Source: Spirochaetaceae bacterium
GTDB lineage: Bacteria; Spirochaetota; Spirochaetia; Treponematales; Breznakiellaceae
DNA: 14,872 nucleotides
Reading direction: 5' to 3'
NCBI GenBank assembly: GCA_031284295.1
Contig: JAITAE010000036.1
Location: 1-14,872, forward strand
In this document: positions 1 through 7,838 of the stretch, one piece after another
Numbering within the stretch: position 1 is the first letter of the stretch
Layout: every line of letters starts with the position of its first letter
Translations under genes and position numbers: made by a program
The notes under the pieces: generated by a model
The model's database searches: none
Seen by the model: only the letters and a program-made list of their open reading frames with translations
Told to the model about the DNA's origin: nothing

Positions 1-199
1 AGCCCCGCAGAGGGGGGTGGCGGAAAAGCCGCAGGCTTTGGAGCCAGGGGACAAACCGCGCAGCGGTTTGCCGCTGTCCGGTGTGCCCGCGGCACGCCTG
101 ACACGCGGTAGAGGCCGGGGTTTTAGGGGGAAGGCAGTTCCAAAGGAGCAGCCTTTGGCCCGGTAGGAGCGAATGACACGGTAGTCAAAACCTCCACCA
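1..199. repeat. Hairpin-rich intergenic repeat DNA with a 44-bp exact direct repeat
   Basis: No gene is recognisable here. The first 44 bases recur exactly at 200-243, so the window opens inside a repeated unit with a period of 199 bases. The stretch is a string of short self-complementary modules. Examples are AAAGCC-gca-GGCTTT near 27-39, AAACCGC-gca-GCGGTTT near 54-70, and CCAAAGG-agcag-CCTTTGG near 139-157. The same architecture (stem of 5-9 bp, loop of 3-5 bases) is seen again at 11862-12070 and 12625-12831, which suggests one class of non-coding repeat used in several places. Function is unknown. Transcribed termination or processing signals, or simple repeat proliferation, are all possible. 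Confidence 0.6.
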
Positions 200-310
200 A
201 GCCCCGCAGAGGGGGGTGGCGGAAAAGCCGCAGGCTTTGGAGCGAGGGGTCGGCAACTTTCGTTGCCGCGACTTCCCCCTCCTTATACTTTTCTATGGAG
301 AAACACTATA
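200..310 (-). repeat. Dispersed ~110-bp repeat, copy 1 (truncates the transposase)
   Basis: This stretch matches 8730-8839 over its full length, at roughly 85% by eye, with one single-base indel in each direction. Shared features are the hairpin AAAGCC/GGCTTT, a CGGCAAC-tttc-GTTGCCG hairpin (ttac loop in the other copy), and an exactly shared run from about 271 to 294 that reads AAGGAGG-like on the minus strand. The match ends with AAACACTATA. Beyond that the flanks differ: transposase code here, the end of the TPR gene there. In both places the repeat lies directly 3' of a minus-strand reading frame in the same relative orientation. It looks like a small mobile or amplified non-coding element; no terminal inverted repeats are evident. 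Confidence 0.7.
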
Positions 311-669
311 TCCGCTGACAGCCGTAACGTCCACCGGGCACACCCCTCCGGTACCGGCCCGCATACCGGGGCAATAAGCCGCGCCTTGTCCGCCCCTTGC
401 AGGGAACGCGGCCGGCGTCCACGGACTTTCCCTTCTTCAAGGCTTACCCCAAACCCGTCCTCCACGAACCGCTGCCGTAAGTCTTCTCGTGCCCGGCAAT
501 GCATGCCTATTGTTCCCACCGTCATTTCATCGGTGTATCCTTCATTTATAAGGAGCAAAGCCTGTGCCCGCTTCCGTTTTTGGGCAACGTGTTTTCCCCG
601 GTTGATGACGTTGTGAAGAAGATTTTCCTCATCTTTCTCCGACGTTACCTTGTATTTCTTTTGTGGCAT
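283..669 (-). pseudogene. IS630-type transposase, N-terminal remnant
   Basis: A 128-codon frame from ATG at 669 encodes the DNA-binding N-terminal part of an IS630-family transposase. It opens MPQKKYKVT, continues with KRAQALLLINEGYTDE and RQRFVEDGF typical of the helix-turn-helix region, and ends with PEGCARWTLRLSAD. In full-length relatives this last motif leads into the catalytic DDE domain. Similarity stops at about residue 119 (near base 311), where the ~110-bp dispersed repeat begins. The last nine codons and the stop come from that repeat. The whole DDE catalytic domain is therefore missing and the product cannot transpose. A good ribosome-binding site (GAGGGAGGGA, 674-683 read on the minus strand) is still present. 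The family call is by recognition of conserved phrases, not by search. Confidence 0.8.
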
Positions 670-704
670 AGATTCCCTCCCTCTTGGTCTCTATGCTTTG
701 TTAT

Positions 705-733
705 AGAATATACTATGCTATCCATTGTTTCAA
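705..733 (-). promoter_or_regulatory. Possible promoter of the transposase remnant
   Basis: On the minus strand TTGAAA (733-728) is followed after 17 bases by TATTCT (710-705), about 36 bases upstream of the ATG at 669. Spacing is ideal but both boxes are imperfect, so this is a weak prediction. Confidence 0.35.
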
Positions 734-975
734 TCGTGTCGGGATACTAGAAGACGACTGTCGTGTGAGGACGGGGAACGAAGCCATCAATTTTGAATAT
801 ACTGAGGAAGATGACATTACACGGCTTAAGAAAATGAAGATGAAAAAGAATCGTATCAGCGCCAAACGCCGCATGATGCACACCGTTTTGGATTCGAATT
901 TCCTGTGTGAGACCTTGTTCCCAGAGTAAACGCCGAAGCTCTTGGCTACCGCGCGACACTACCGCGCCATTATGC
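734..975. other. Spacer without a recognised gene
   Basis: No convincing gene was found between the transposase remnant and the ATPase promoter. A plus-strand frame ending at 929 has a lysine/arginine-rich tail (LKKMKMKKNRISAKRR), but it has no proper ribosome-binding site and resembles no family I know. A short minus-strand frame (747-959) overlaps it. This could be the decayed end of an older gene. Confidence 0.4.
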
Positions 976-1010
976 TTGACTTTTTATGCAAGTAGAAGTT
1001 TAATTATAAT
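976..1010 (+). promoter_or_regulatory. Sigma-70-type promoter of the V-ATPase operon
   Basis: TTGACT (976-981) is followed after exactly 17 bases by TTTAAT (999-1004). An overlapping perfect TATAAT lies at 1005-1010 but at a 23-base spacing. Either way transcription should begin around 1011-1018, leaving a leader of about 45 bases before the atpE start at 1060. It is the only strong promoter-like signal upstream of a co-directional seven-gene run, so it probably drives the whole operon. Confidence 0.6.
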
Positions 1011-1059
1011 AGGATTATCGTAATTTATAACTCCGATGCCAATCGGAAAAGAGGAACTT

Positions 1060-1671
1060 ATGGATATACAACTGCAAGAATTTATCGAAAAAATAAAAAA
1101 AGACGGAATCGAGCAGGCGTCAGGAGAGGCTGCCCACATCAAGGCGGAGGCGGAAGCGGAGGCCAAACGGATAGTCGATTCTGCCGCTAAAGAGGCTGCG
1201 AGTGCCGTTGAAAAAGCAAAACAAGACGCGGAACGCTTCGAAAAGGCGGCTATGGCGGCGATTGGACAGGCCTCCCGTAACTTGATTTTGTCGTTTAAGG
1301 GCGAAATTGAGACACTTTTGAACAAAATCATTGTCAAAAATACACAGGCGGCTTTTAGCGACGACACGCTAAAGACGCTTATCCCGGAAGTTGTTAAGGG
1401 ACTAAGCTCCGGCAAAGAAACCGTGGATGTGATTTTAAATGAAGGCCAGCTTAAATCGCTGGAAAGCTGGGCCAGGGGCGCGCTTTCGGCGGAAATGTCA
1501 AACGGATTGGAGATTAAAGCGGGAAAAAATCTCGCGGCGGGCTTTAGGATTGCCCTAAAGGACGGTTCCGCGTACTATGATTTTTCCGCGCCGGCTGTCG
1601 CCGAAGCGCTTGCCGCCTACCTTAATCCGCGTCTTGCCGAAATTGTTAAGAACGAAGCAAAAGGAAATTAA
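1060..1671 (+). CDS. atpE: V-type ATP synthase subunit E (peripheral stalk)
   Basis: The gene encodes a 203-residue protein matching V/A-type subunit E, which with its partner forms the peripheral stalk that stops the A3B3 head rotating. The first ~90 residues are a highly charged, Ala/Lys/Glu-rich helix (HIKAEAEAEAKRIVDSAAKE) as expected of the stalk coiled coil. The C-terminal half is the globular domain that caps the head, ending LNPRLAEIVKNEAKGN. The ATG at 1060 is chosen because GAGGAA lies at 1051-1056. An in-frame ATG at 1036 would add eight residues but has no ribosome-binding site and would swallow that one. It is the first gene of the operon, and the next gene starts 3 bases after its stop. 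No subunit G partner gene is present in the window. Confidence 0.88.
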   Translation: MDIQLQEFIEKIKKDGIEQASGEAAHIKAEAEAEAKRIVDSAAKEAASAVEKAKQDAERFEKAAMAAIGQASRNLILSFKGEIETLLNKIIVKNTQAAFSDDTLKTLIPEVVKGLSSGKETVDVILNEGQLKSLESWARGALSAEMSNGLEIKAGKNLAAGFRIALKDGSAYYDFSAPAVAEALAAYLNPRLAEIVKNEAKGN

Positions 1672-1674
1672 GCG

Positions 1675-2235
1675 GTGTATTATTTTTTAATAGCCCAATT
1701 GCCATATCTAAGTTATGGGCAGACACCGCCGATAAACTCAGCCATATTCAAGGAATTGTGCCGCGCATATTTGATACGGAAGCATTTTACATTGTTACGG
1801 CACTGCGTTTGCGGGGTGCCGGAGGGAGCGGAGCCGTTCAAGCCTGTGGATTCGGCCTTTATAGACGGGTGGCGCAAACGGGAGCGGACATTGACGCTTG
1901 CCCTTGCGCAGTTTCGAGCGGCGCGTCTTAAAACGGACGCTTTACCGGTTGAATACTGGGACACTGACGCGGAAAATCAGGCGAAAACCGCCGTAGTTAT
2001 GGATAATCCTCTTGAAGCTGAACTTTTCTTGGATAAGGGACGCTGGGACGCTGTAGAAAATCTGCAAAAAAACACATACTTCGGCGTAAACGCGGTTTAC
2101 GCCTATATGCTTAAACTGCTTCTTATTGAGCGCCGAGCCGCGTTCAAGACGGAAGAAGGTTTTGCTGAATATAAAGCATTATATGCGTCCATCATGGAAA
2201 ACGCTCCGGGCGTAGGAGCAACAGGAGATAGTTAA
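1675..2235 (+). CDS. DUF2764 family protein of the V-ATPase operon
   Basis: A 186-residue protein starts at GTG 1675, with AAGGAAA upstream at 1661-1666. Its opening (MYYFLIAQLPYLSYGQTPPI) has the aromatic YYFLI..LP..YG.PPI pattern I associate with DUF2764. These proteins are encoded between subunits E and A in spirochaete and chlamydial V-ATPase operons. The body is soluble and helix-rich, with no membrane segment or catalytic motif visible. Its stop overlaps the atpA start by one base (TAATG), so translation is probably coupled. The operon lacks an identifiable subunit C, the connector between the central stalk and the proteolipid ring, and this protein is a candidate to fill that role. That function is inference from position, not shown by the sequence. 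Confidence 0.75.
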   Translation: MYYFLIAQLPYLSYGQTPPINSAIFKELCRAYLIRKHFTLLRHCVCGVPEGAEPFKPVDSAFIDGWRKRERTLTLALAQFRAARLKTDALPVEYWDTDAENQAKTAVVMDNPLEAELFLDKGRWDAVENLQKNTYFGVNAVYAYMLKLLLIERRAAFKTEEGFAEYKALYASIMENAPGVGATGDS

Positions 2236-3995
2236 TGATCGGAACAAAAGGTGTAGTAGCCGCGGTAAACGGCAACATGGTTAATGTCCGCTTCGATGGG
2301 CAGGTTTCCATGAACGAGGTTGGATTCATCAAGATAGGCGATAAAAAGTTAAAGAGCGAGGTAATCCGTATACGCGGTGATATATGCTCGCTGCAAGTTT
2401 TCGAGATGACACGCGGCATCAGAACCGGCGATGTTTGCGAATTCAGCGGAAATATGCTTGCGGTAGAGTTGGGACCCGGTCTTTTGGGGCAAGTTTTTGA
2501 CGGACTGCAAAACCCGCTGCCAAAACTTGCCAAGCAGACGGGTTATTTCCTTGAGCGCGGCGTTTACCTTGACCCGCTTCCGTTTGACAAGGCGTGGGAC
2601 TTTACCCCGGTGGTGAAAGCCGGTGATACGGTGCTTCGCGGCGATTGTCTTGGAACCGTGCCGGAAGGTGTTTTTAAGCATAGAATCATGGTTCCGTTCA
2701 ATATGTACAAGACTTACAAAATTAAGACCATCGTGGGCGCGGGCTCTTACAAGCTACGAGATACGATAGCCGAGGTAGAGGACGAAGCGGGCGAAATCAC
2801 AAAACTCACGATGAGTTTTTACTGGCCGGTAAAACGCGCCGTTGACTGCTACGAGGAACGATACAAACCTTCTGATCCTATGGTTACCCAGCTTCGCATC
2901 GTGGATACATTCTTTCCCGTGGCCCGCGGGGGTACTTATTGTATACCCGGACCGTTCGGCGCCGGAAAGACGGTGTTACAGCATTGTACCAGCCGGAACG
3001 CCGATGTTGACATAGTAATAATCGCGGCCTGCGGCGAGCGCGCCGGCGAGGTTGTTGAAGTTTTGAAAGAATTCCCCGAACTGACAGACCCGAAAACGGG
3101 AAAATCACTGATGGAACGGACGATAATCATCTGCAACACATCATCGATGCCTGTCGCGGCGCGTGAAGCCTCGCTGTACACGTCGGTAACGCTGGCGGAG
3201 TATTACAGGCAGATGGGGCTTAACGTGCTGCTGTTGGCCGACTCGACGAGCCGCTGGGCGCAGGCTCTGCGTGAAATGTCAGGACGCCTTGAAGAGATAC
3301 CCGGCGAGGAAGCCTTTCCCGCATACCTTGAATCTACAATAGCCAGTTTCTACGAGCGCGCCGGAGTCGTGCGCCTGCGGGATGGCTGCAAGGGGTCGAT
3401 TACGATAGGCGGCACGGTGTCTCCGGCGGGAGGCAACTTTGAGGAACCTGTAACGCAGGCAACGTTGAAGGTTGTAGGCGCGTTCCACGGGCTTTCCCGC
3501 GAGCGTAGCGACGCCCGCAAGTATCCGGCCATACACCCGCTCGATTCGTGGTCGAAGTATGGCGGTATAATATCAATCGAAAAGGTAAGCTACGGCAGGA
3601 AAATACTGGCGCGCGGCATAGAGGTTGAGCAAATGATGAAGGTTGTCGGCGAGGAAGGAACCAGCATAGACGACTTTATCATTTATTTGAAAGGCGACTT
3701 CCTTGACGCGGTATATTTTCAACAAAACTCGTTTGATGAAGTGGACCAGGCGGCAAGCCCCGAACGGCAGAAGTATGTTTACGACCTTATTATTACCGTT
3801 TTGGGCGGGAAATTCAGCTTTAAAGCCAAGGACGAGGCGCGGCTCTGGTTTAACCAGTTGCGGCAAAAATTCATAGACTATAACTATTCCGCGATGGGCA
3901 GCGATAGGTTCAAGAGCCTTGAGGTGGAACTTCGCGGTATGTTGAAAGAAATGTCTTCCGGCCTTGATGCGGCAGCGGAAAAATTATTGGCATAG
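2235..3995 (+). CDS. atpA: V-type ATP synthase subunit A (catalytic)
   Basis: This is the 586-residue catalytic subunit of the A3B3 head, which binds and hydrolyses (or makes) ATP. The N-terminal beta-barrel (residues ~1-70) is followed by the bulge insertion typical of A subunits. The P-loop is GPFGAGKT at 239-246, the catalytic glutamate lies in CGERAGE (Glu268), and the Walker B strand ends at Asp336 in LLLADSTSRWA. EIPGEEAFPAYL follows, and the C-terminal helical domain is complete. Length is normal for the family (about 580-590). ATG 2235 is preceded by AGGAGA (2223-2228), one of the two best ribosome-binding sites in the operon. All catalytic residues are present, so the enzyme should be active. 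Confidence 0.97.
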   Translation: MIGTKGVVAAVNGNMVNVRFDGQVSMNEVGFIKIGDKKLKSEVIRIRGDICSLQVFEMTRGIRTGDVCEFSGNMLAVELGPGLLGQVFDGLQNPLPKLAKQTGYFLERGVYLDPLPFDKAWDFTPVVKAGDTVLRGDCLGTVPEGVFKHRIMVPFNMYKTYKIKTIVGAGSYKLRDTIAEVEDEAGEITKLTMSFYWPVKRAVDCYEERYKPSDPMVTQLRIVDTFFPVARGGTYCIPGPFGAGKTVLQHCTSRNADVDIVIIAACGERAGEVVEVLKEFPELTDPKTGKSLMERTIIICNTSSMPVAAREASLYTSVTLAEYYRQMGLNVLLLADSTSRWAQALREMSGRLEEIPGEEAFPAYLESTIASFYERAGVVRLRDGCKGSITIGGTVSPAGGNFEEPVTQATLKVVGAFHGLSRERSDARKYPAIHPLDSWSKYGGIISIEKVSYGRKILARGIEVEQMMKVVGEEGTSIDDFIIYLKGDFLDAVYFQQNSFDEVDQAASPERQKYVYDLIITVLGGKFSFKAKDEARLWFNQLRQKFIDYNYSAMGSDRFKSLEVELRGMLKEMSSGLDAAAEKLLA

Positions 3996-4004
3996 GCGGT
4001 AAAA

Positions 4005-5303
4005 ATGAGTAAAGTATATAGCAAAATTGAATCCATAACCGGCAGCGTTATCACCGTCCGGGCAGAAGATGTCCGTTACGGCGACCTTGCCGAGGTTGAT
4101 ATGACTTTCGGCACATCGCTTGCCGAAGTGAACCGGCTTTCAGGCGACCTTGTATCGTTGCAAGTCTTTGCGGGCGGGCGCGGCATCTCGACGGGCGACA
4201 CGGTGCGCTTTTTGGGTCATCCCATGGAGGTAAGTTTCTCCGATAACCTGATGGGGCGCGTGTTTAACGGTTCGGGCAGGCCGCGTGACGGCGGTCCGGA
4301 ATTGCATGAAAACCTTATTCCGATAGGCGGCCCCTCCGTCAATCCGTCCGAGCGCATAGTTCCCCGCAAAATGATACGCACCGGTATTCCTATGATAGAT
4401 ATGTTTAACACGCTTGTAGTCTCGCAAAAGTTGCCGATTTTCTCGATTTCAGGCGAGCCTTACAACGATCTTTTGGCGCGTATCGCTATGCAGGCCGAGG
4501 TTGACGTGATAATCTTGGGCGGCATGGGGCTAAAATTCGATGATTACCTGTTTTTCAAAGACACACTGGAGGAAGGCGGGGCGCTTTCCCGTACAGTTAT
4601 GTTCATACATACGGCTTCCGACCCGACTGTAGAATGTTTGATGGTGCCGGACATAGCTCTCGCCGTGGCGGAACAGTTCGCGTTGCAAAAAAAAGACGTG
4701 CTGGTACTCCTTACCGACATGACGAGCTTTGCCGATGCTATGAAGGAAATAGCGATTTCTCAGGAGCAGGTTCCGTCAAACCGCGGCTATCCGGGCGACC
4801 TCTACAGTCAGCTTGCCGCCCGCTACGAAAAAGCGGTTGACTTTGAAACGGCTGGTTCGATAACGATACTCGGCGTTACGACTATGCCCGGCGATGACGT
4901 TACTCACCCTGTACCGGACAACACCGGTTATATAACGGAAGGGCAGTACTACCTGCGCGGCGGGCGCATCGAGCCGTTCGGTTCGCTTTCCCGCCTTAAG
5001 CAGATGGTCAATGGCAAGACACGCAAGGATCACCGCGCAATCATGGACGGCATGATAAAACTCTACTCGTACTACAAGGATACGCTGGAAAAGAAATCGA
5101 TGGGCTTTATGATGACCCCGTGGGACGGTAAATTGTTGAAATATGGCGAGCGTTTCGAGAAGGAGATGATGGATTTGTCCGTCAACATTCCGCTTGAGGG
5201 GGCGCTCGATCTGGGCTGGGAAATACTTGCCGATTGCTTTAACCCTGAGGAAACAGGTATGCGGACGGAACTTATAGATGAGTTCTGGCCCAAAGGCAGA
5301 TAG
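4005..5303 (+). CDS. atpB: V-type ATP synthase subunit B (non-catalytic)
   Basis: The gene encodes the 432-residue nucleotide-binding but non-catalytic partner of subunit A in the A3B3 head. At the position of a P-loop (about residues 148-155) the sequence reads [10 protein letters not shown], with no GxxxxGKT, as expected for a B subunit. Other B-type signatures include [24 protein letters not shown] (the region lying against the A-subunit site) and [19 protein letters not shown]. It begins 9 bases after the atpA stop at ATG 4005, with only a weak ribosome-binding site (AGGCGG), so it probably relies on readthrough from atpA translation. Length fits bacterial B subunits. Confidence 0.96.
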   Translation: MSKVYSKIESITGSVITVRAEDVRYGDLAEVDMTFGTSLAEVNRLSGDLVSLQVFAGGRGISTGDTVRFLGHPMEVSFSDNLMGRVFNGSGRPRDGGPELHENLIPIGGPSVNPSERIVPRKMIRTGIPMIDMFNTLVVSQKLPIFSISGEPYNDLLARIAMQAEVDVIILGGMGLKFDDYLFFKDTLEEGGALSRTVMFIHTASDPTVECLMVPDIALAVAEQFALQKKDVLVLLTDMTSFADAMKEIAISQEQVPSNRGYPGDLYSQLAARYEKAVDFETAGSITILGVTTMPGDDVTHPVPDNTGYITEGQYYLRGGRIEPFGSLSRLKQMVNGKTRKDHRAIMDGMIKLYSYYKDTLEKKSMGFMMTPWDGKLLKYGERFEKEMMDLSVNIPLEGALDLGWEILADCFNPEETGMRTELIDEFWPKGR

Positions 5304-5306
5304 CTT

Positions 5307-5909
5307 ATGGCCAAACTAAAACTTACAAAGAATGAGTTAAAGAAGCAGAAAGATCAACTGAAGATGTTTCAGCGTTATCTGCCGACTCTTATGCTGAAAA
5401 AACAGCAGTTACAGGCGGAAATTCGCGGGGTTGAGGCGAGAGTCAACGAACTGCGCGATGAAAAAACAAAACTTGACGAGACTTTTAAGGCATGGATAGC
5501 CGTTTTTGGTGAAAAAGGCGTATTCACCGCCGATATTTTGCGGATAACGCGCATCAATGTGCGCGAAGGCAACATTGCCGGAGTTCCGATACCTGTTTTT
5601 GAAGGGACGGAATTTGAGATTGCGCGATATGACCTGCTGAAAAAACCGCTCTGGCTGGATACGGCGGTTGAAAAGCTCAAAAAAGCGCTAGAAATCGACA
5701 TGGAAGCGCGTACTCTGGAAGAACAGCAACGGCGGCTTGAAAAAGAGTTGCGTACCACTACACAGCGCGTCAACCTGTTTGAAAAAATCAAGATACCGGA
5801 AGCGAGGGCGAACATCAAAAAGATTCAGGTTTATCTAGGCGACCAGCAGACGGCCGCCGTAGTGCGCGGTAAGATTTCCAAACGTGGAATGGAGAGGGCA
5901 GCCGGATGA
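5307..5909 (+). CDS. atpD: V-type ATP synthase subunit D (central stalk)
   Basis: This 200-residue protein is the rotor shaft running through the A3B3 head. It opens MAKLKLTKNELKKQKDQLKM and has long charged helices at both ends (about residues 1-65 and 115-185) separated by a short globular section. These would fold into the antiparallel coiled coil of subunit D. The C-terminal phrase NLFEKIKIPEARANIKKIQV is characteristic of the family. The start at 5307 lies 3 bases beyond the atpB stop with a poor ribosome-binding site, so coupling to atpB is likely. The stop overlaps the atpI start by four bases (ATGA). Subunit F, the usual partner of D, is not encoded nearby. Confidence 0.94.
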   Translation: MAKLKLTKNELKKQKDQLKMFQRYLPTLMLKKQQLQAEIRGVEARVNELRDEKTKLDETFKAWIAVFGEKGVFTADILRITRINVREGNIAGVPIPVFEGTEFEIARYDLLKKPLWLDTAVEKLKKALEIDMEARTLEEQQRRLEKELRTTTQRVNLFEKIKIPEARANIKKIQVYLGDQQTAAVVRGKISKRGMERAAG

Positions 5910-7828
5910 TAGTACCGATGAAAAAAGTGGCCATAATTGGCCTGGATAAGTTGCAGGACGACAATCTGACAAAACTTCGAAATCTGGGTGTCATGCACAT
6001 TGAGAAAAAGGCGGTTCATTCGGAGGTTTTGAGCAGCCTTCTTGAAAAAAAAGCCGATCTGGATAAAGCCGCCGGAATTCTGCGGAGTTTTGCGCTAAAA
6101 ACGAAGGAAGCGTTTGTGCCTTTCGTTCTGGACACTTCGATTGATATAGGCGCTCATGTCTTGGATCTTTCAGAAAAACGCAAGGCGGCGCAGGAACGGG
6201 TTTACGCGGATATGCGCGAGATTAGTCGTATCGAAAAATGGGGAGACTTTGACCCCGCCGCGTTCAAGAGCCTTGCGGAACACGGCATTTCGCTATTTTT
6301 GTACGAACTTCCCAAAAAGGCTTACGAGAATTTAGGGGAGCAGCAAGTCATTGCGCTGGGACGGGACAAAACGAATGTGTACTGTGTCGCGGTAAACACG
6401 GCTTTGACCGGTGAGCAGCCGTTTCAGCTTCCAGAAAAATCGCTTTCCACGTTGCGAGGCGAAATTACTAAGCAGAAAGCGGAGATTGACGGAATAGAGC
6501 AGGAACTTTCCACGCTTTATTCTCAAATTTCATTGATAGAGACCGATCTTTTAGATGCTTCCGGCGCGATAGAGTTTGAGACCGCGAAAGTCGGCATGGA
6601 AGGCGTGTCGGATTGTCCCGACGGAATGGCGGTATCGTATATCACGGGTTTTGTACCCGCGCCGGAGCTTGACCTTGTAAAACGGGCTGCCGCGGAAAAT
6701 GGCTGGGCGCTGTACGCCTCTGATCCGGCGGAAACGGATATGCCGCCCACCCTGATAAAAAGCAATGCCGTTGTGCGTATAATAGAACCGTTATTCTCGT
6801 TCCTTGGGACGGTACCCGGCTACCGTGAGTACGATGTAAGCCCCTCATACCTGCTGTTTTTCAGCATATTCTTTGCAATGATATTTGGGGATGCCGCCTA
6901 CGGCTGCGTACTTTTTGCCATGAGCACCCTGGCCGGTCTTGCTTTCAGAAAAAAAACAGGCAAGATGCCGGACGCGGCTAAACTTTTTATGTGGCTTTCG
7001 TTCTGTACCATCGTTTGGGGCGCGTTGAACGGAGCTTGGTTCGCGGCGCCTTACGAGGCGTTGCCTACGTTCCTTCAGGCGCTAGTGCTGCCGCAGTTCA
7101 ACCCGAAGGTCGCGCTTGAAGCCTTCCCCGGCATTCTACAGAAGCTGTTCAAAATACCGGCGGAACAGCCCGGAAACACCGCCTACTGGAACGTACAGTT
7201 TTTGTGCTTTTCTATCGCTATAATACAGTTGGTTTATGCCCGCCTAAAAAATATCAAAAAATTGTTGCCCTCCCCGGTCGCGCTCGCGCAGGCCGGTTGG
7301 CTCGTGATGATGATAGGGCTTTACTTTCTTGTGCTTTCCATGCTGCTGAAAGTAGAACTACCCGGCTTTGCCGCATACTTTATCGGCATAGGGCCGGCGG
7401 TGTACTTTATCTTTGCTGAGCAGAAGGGCGGGAATCCATTTGTAAATGTGCTGAAAAGCTTTTCAAACATTTTGCCGACCTTTCTCAACGCTGTGGGAAG
7501 CTTCGCGGACATAATAAGTTACATCCGGTTGTTTGCCGTAGGACTTGCCGGAACTTCGATAGCGCAAAGTTTTAATTCGATGTCGGGAATAGGCGCGATG
7601 GCTGGGGGCGGGGCGGGCGCTTCCGCCGTGCAGATCGCGTTAAAGTTGTTTGCCGCCGTACTGATACTGATTCTTGGTCATGGGCTTAACATTATTATGA
7701 ACGCGCTGTCTGTTATAGTGCACGGTGTTAGGCTTAACCTTCTGGAATATGCCGGAAACCATCTTGCTATAGAATGGTCGGGTTATTCATACAAACCTTT
7801 TGCAGTTGGGCAAAAGAAAAATATTTAA
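5906..7828 (+). CDS. atpI: V-type ATP synthase subunit I (membrane stator)
   Basis: This 640-residue protein is the a-type subunit, which holds the ion half-channels against the proteolipid ring and anchors the peripheral stalk. Residues 1 to ~310 are soluble, with helical coiled-coil stretches (about 70-115 and 185-215). From ~314 (YLLFFSIFFAMIFGDAAYGC) onward the protein is a series of hydrophobic helices. The conserved segment FADIISYIRLFAVGLAG carries Arg541, which corresponds to the essential arginine facing the rotor glutamate. A Gly/Ala-rich loop (AMAGGGAGAS) follows. ATG 5906 overlaps the atpD stop (ATGA); GGAGAGGG at 5890-5897 supports it. A second ATG at 5918 would give MKKVAII and cannot be excluded. 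Confidence 0.94.
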   Translation: MIVPMKKVAIIGLDKLQDDNLTKLRNLGVMHIEKKAVHSEVLSSLLEKKADLDKAAGILRSFALKTKEAFVPFVLDTSIDIGAHVLDLSEKRKAAQERVYADMREISRIEKWGDFDPAAFKSLAEHGISLFLYELPKKAYENLGEQQVIALGRDKTNVYCVAVNTALTGEQPFQLPEKSLSTLRGEITKQKAEIDGIEQELSTLYSQISLIETDLLDASGAIEFETAKVGMEGVSDCPDGMAVSYITGFVPAPELDLVKRAAAENGWALYASDPAETDMPPTLIKSNAVVRIIEPLFSFLGTVPGYREYDVSPSYLLFFSIFFAMIFGDAAYGCVLFAMSTLAGLAFRKKTGKMPDAAKLFMWLSFCTIVWGALNGAWFAAPYEALPTFLQALVLPQFNPKVALEAFPGILQKLFKIPAEQPGNTAYWNVQFLCFSIAIIQLVYARLKNIKKLLPSPVALAQAGWLVMMIGLYFLVLSMLLKVELPGFAAYFIGIGPAVYFIFAEQKGGNPFVNVLKSFSNILPTFLNAVGSFADIISYIRLFAVGLAGTSIAQSFNSMSGIGAMAGGGAGASAVQIALKLFAAVLILILGHGLNIIMNALSVIVHGVRLNLLEYAGNHLAIEWSGYSYKPFAVGQKKNI

Positions 7829-7838
7829 GGAGAAATAT

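Noticed and set aside
283..310. C-terminal residues of the transposase frame as genuine transposase sequence
   Set aside because: These bases are shared with the repeat copy at 8812-8839, where no transposase is present, so they belong to the repeat.
684..929. Plus-strand 81-codon frame upstream of atpE
   Set aside because: It has no usable ribosome-binding site, overlaps the transposase promoter region and matches no recognised family. It was kept only as a remark in the spacer entry.
1036..1059. Upstream ATG for atpE
   Set aside because: The GAGGAA site at 1051-1056 fits the ATG at 1060. The earlier ATG has no ribosome-binding site.
4440..4475. Missing P-loop in subunit B as a defect
   Set aside because: B subunits of V/A-type ATPases normally lack the GKT P-loop, so this is expected.
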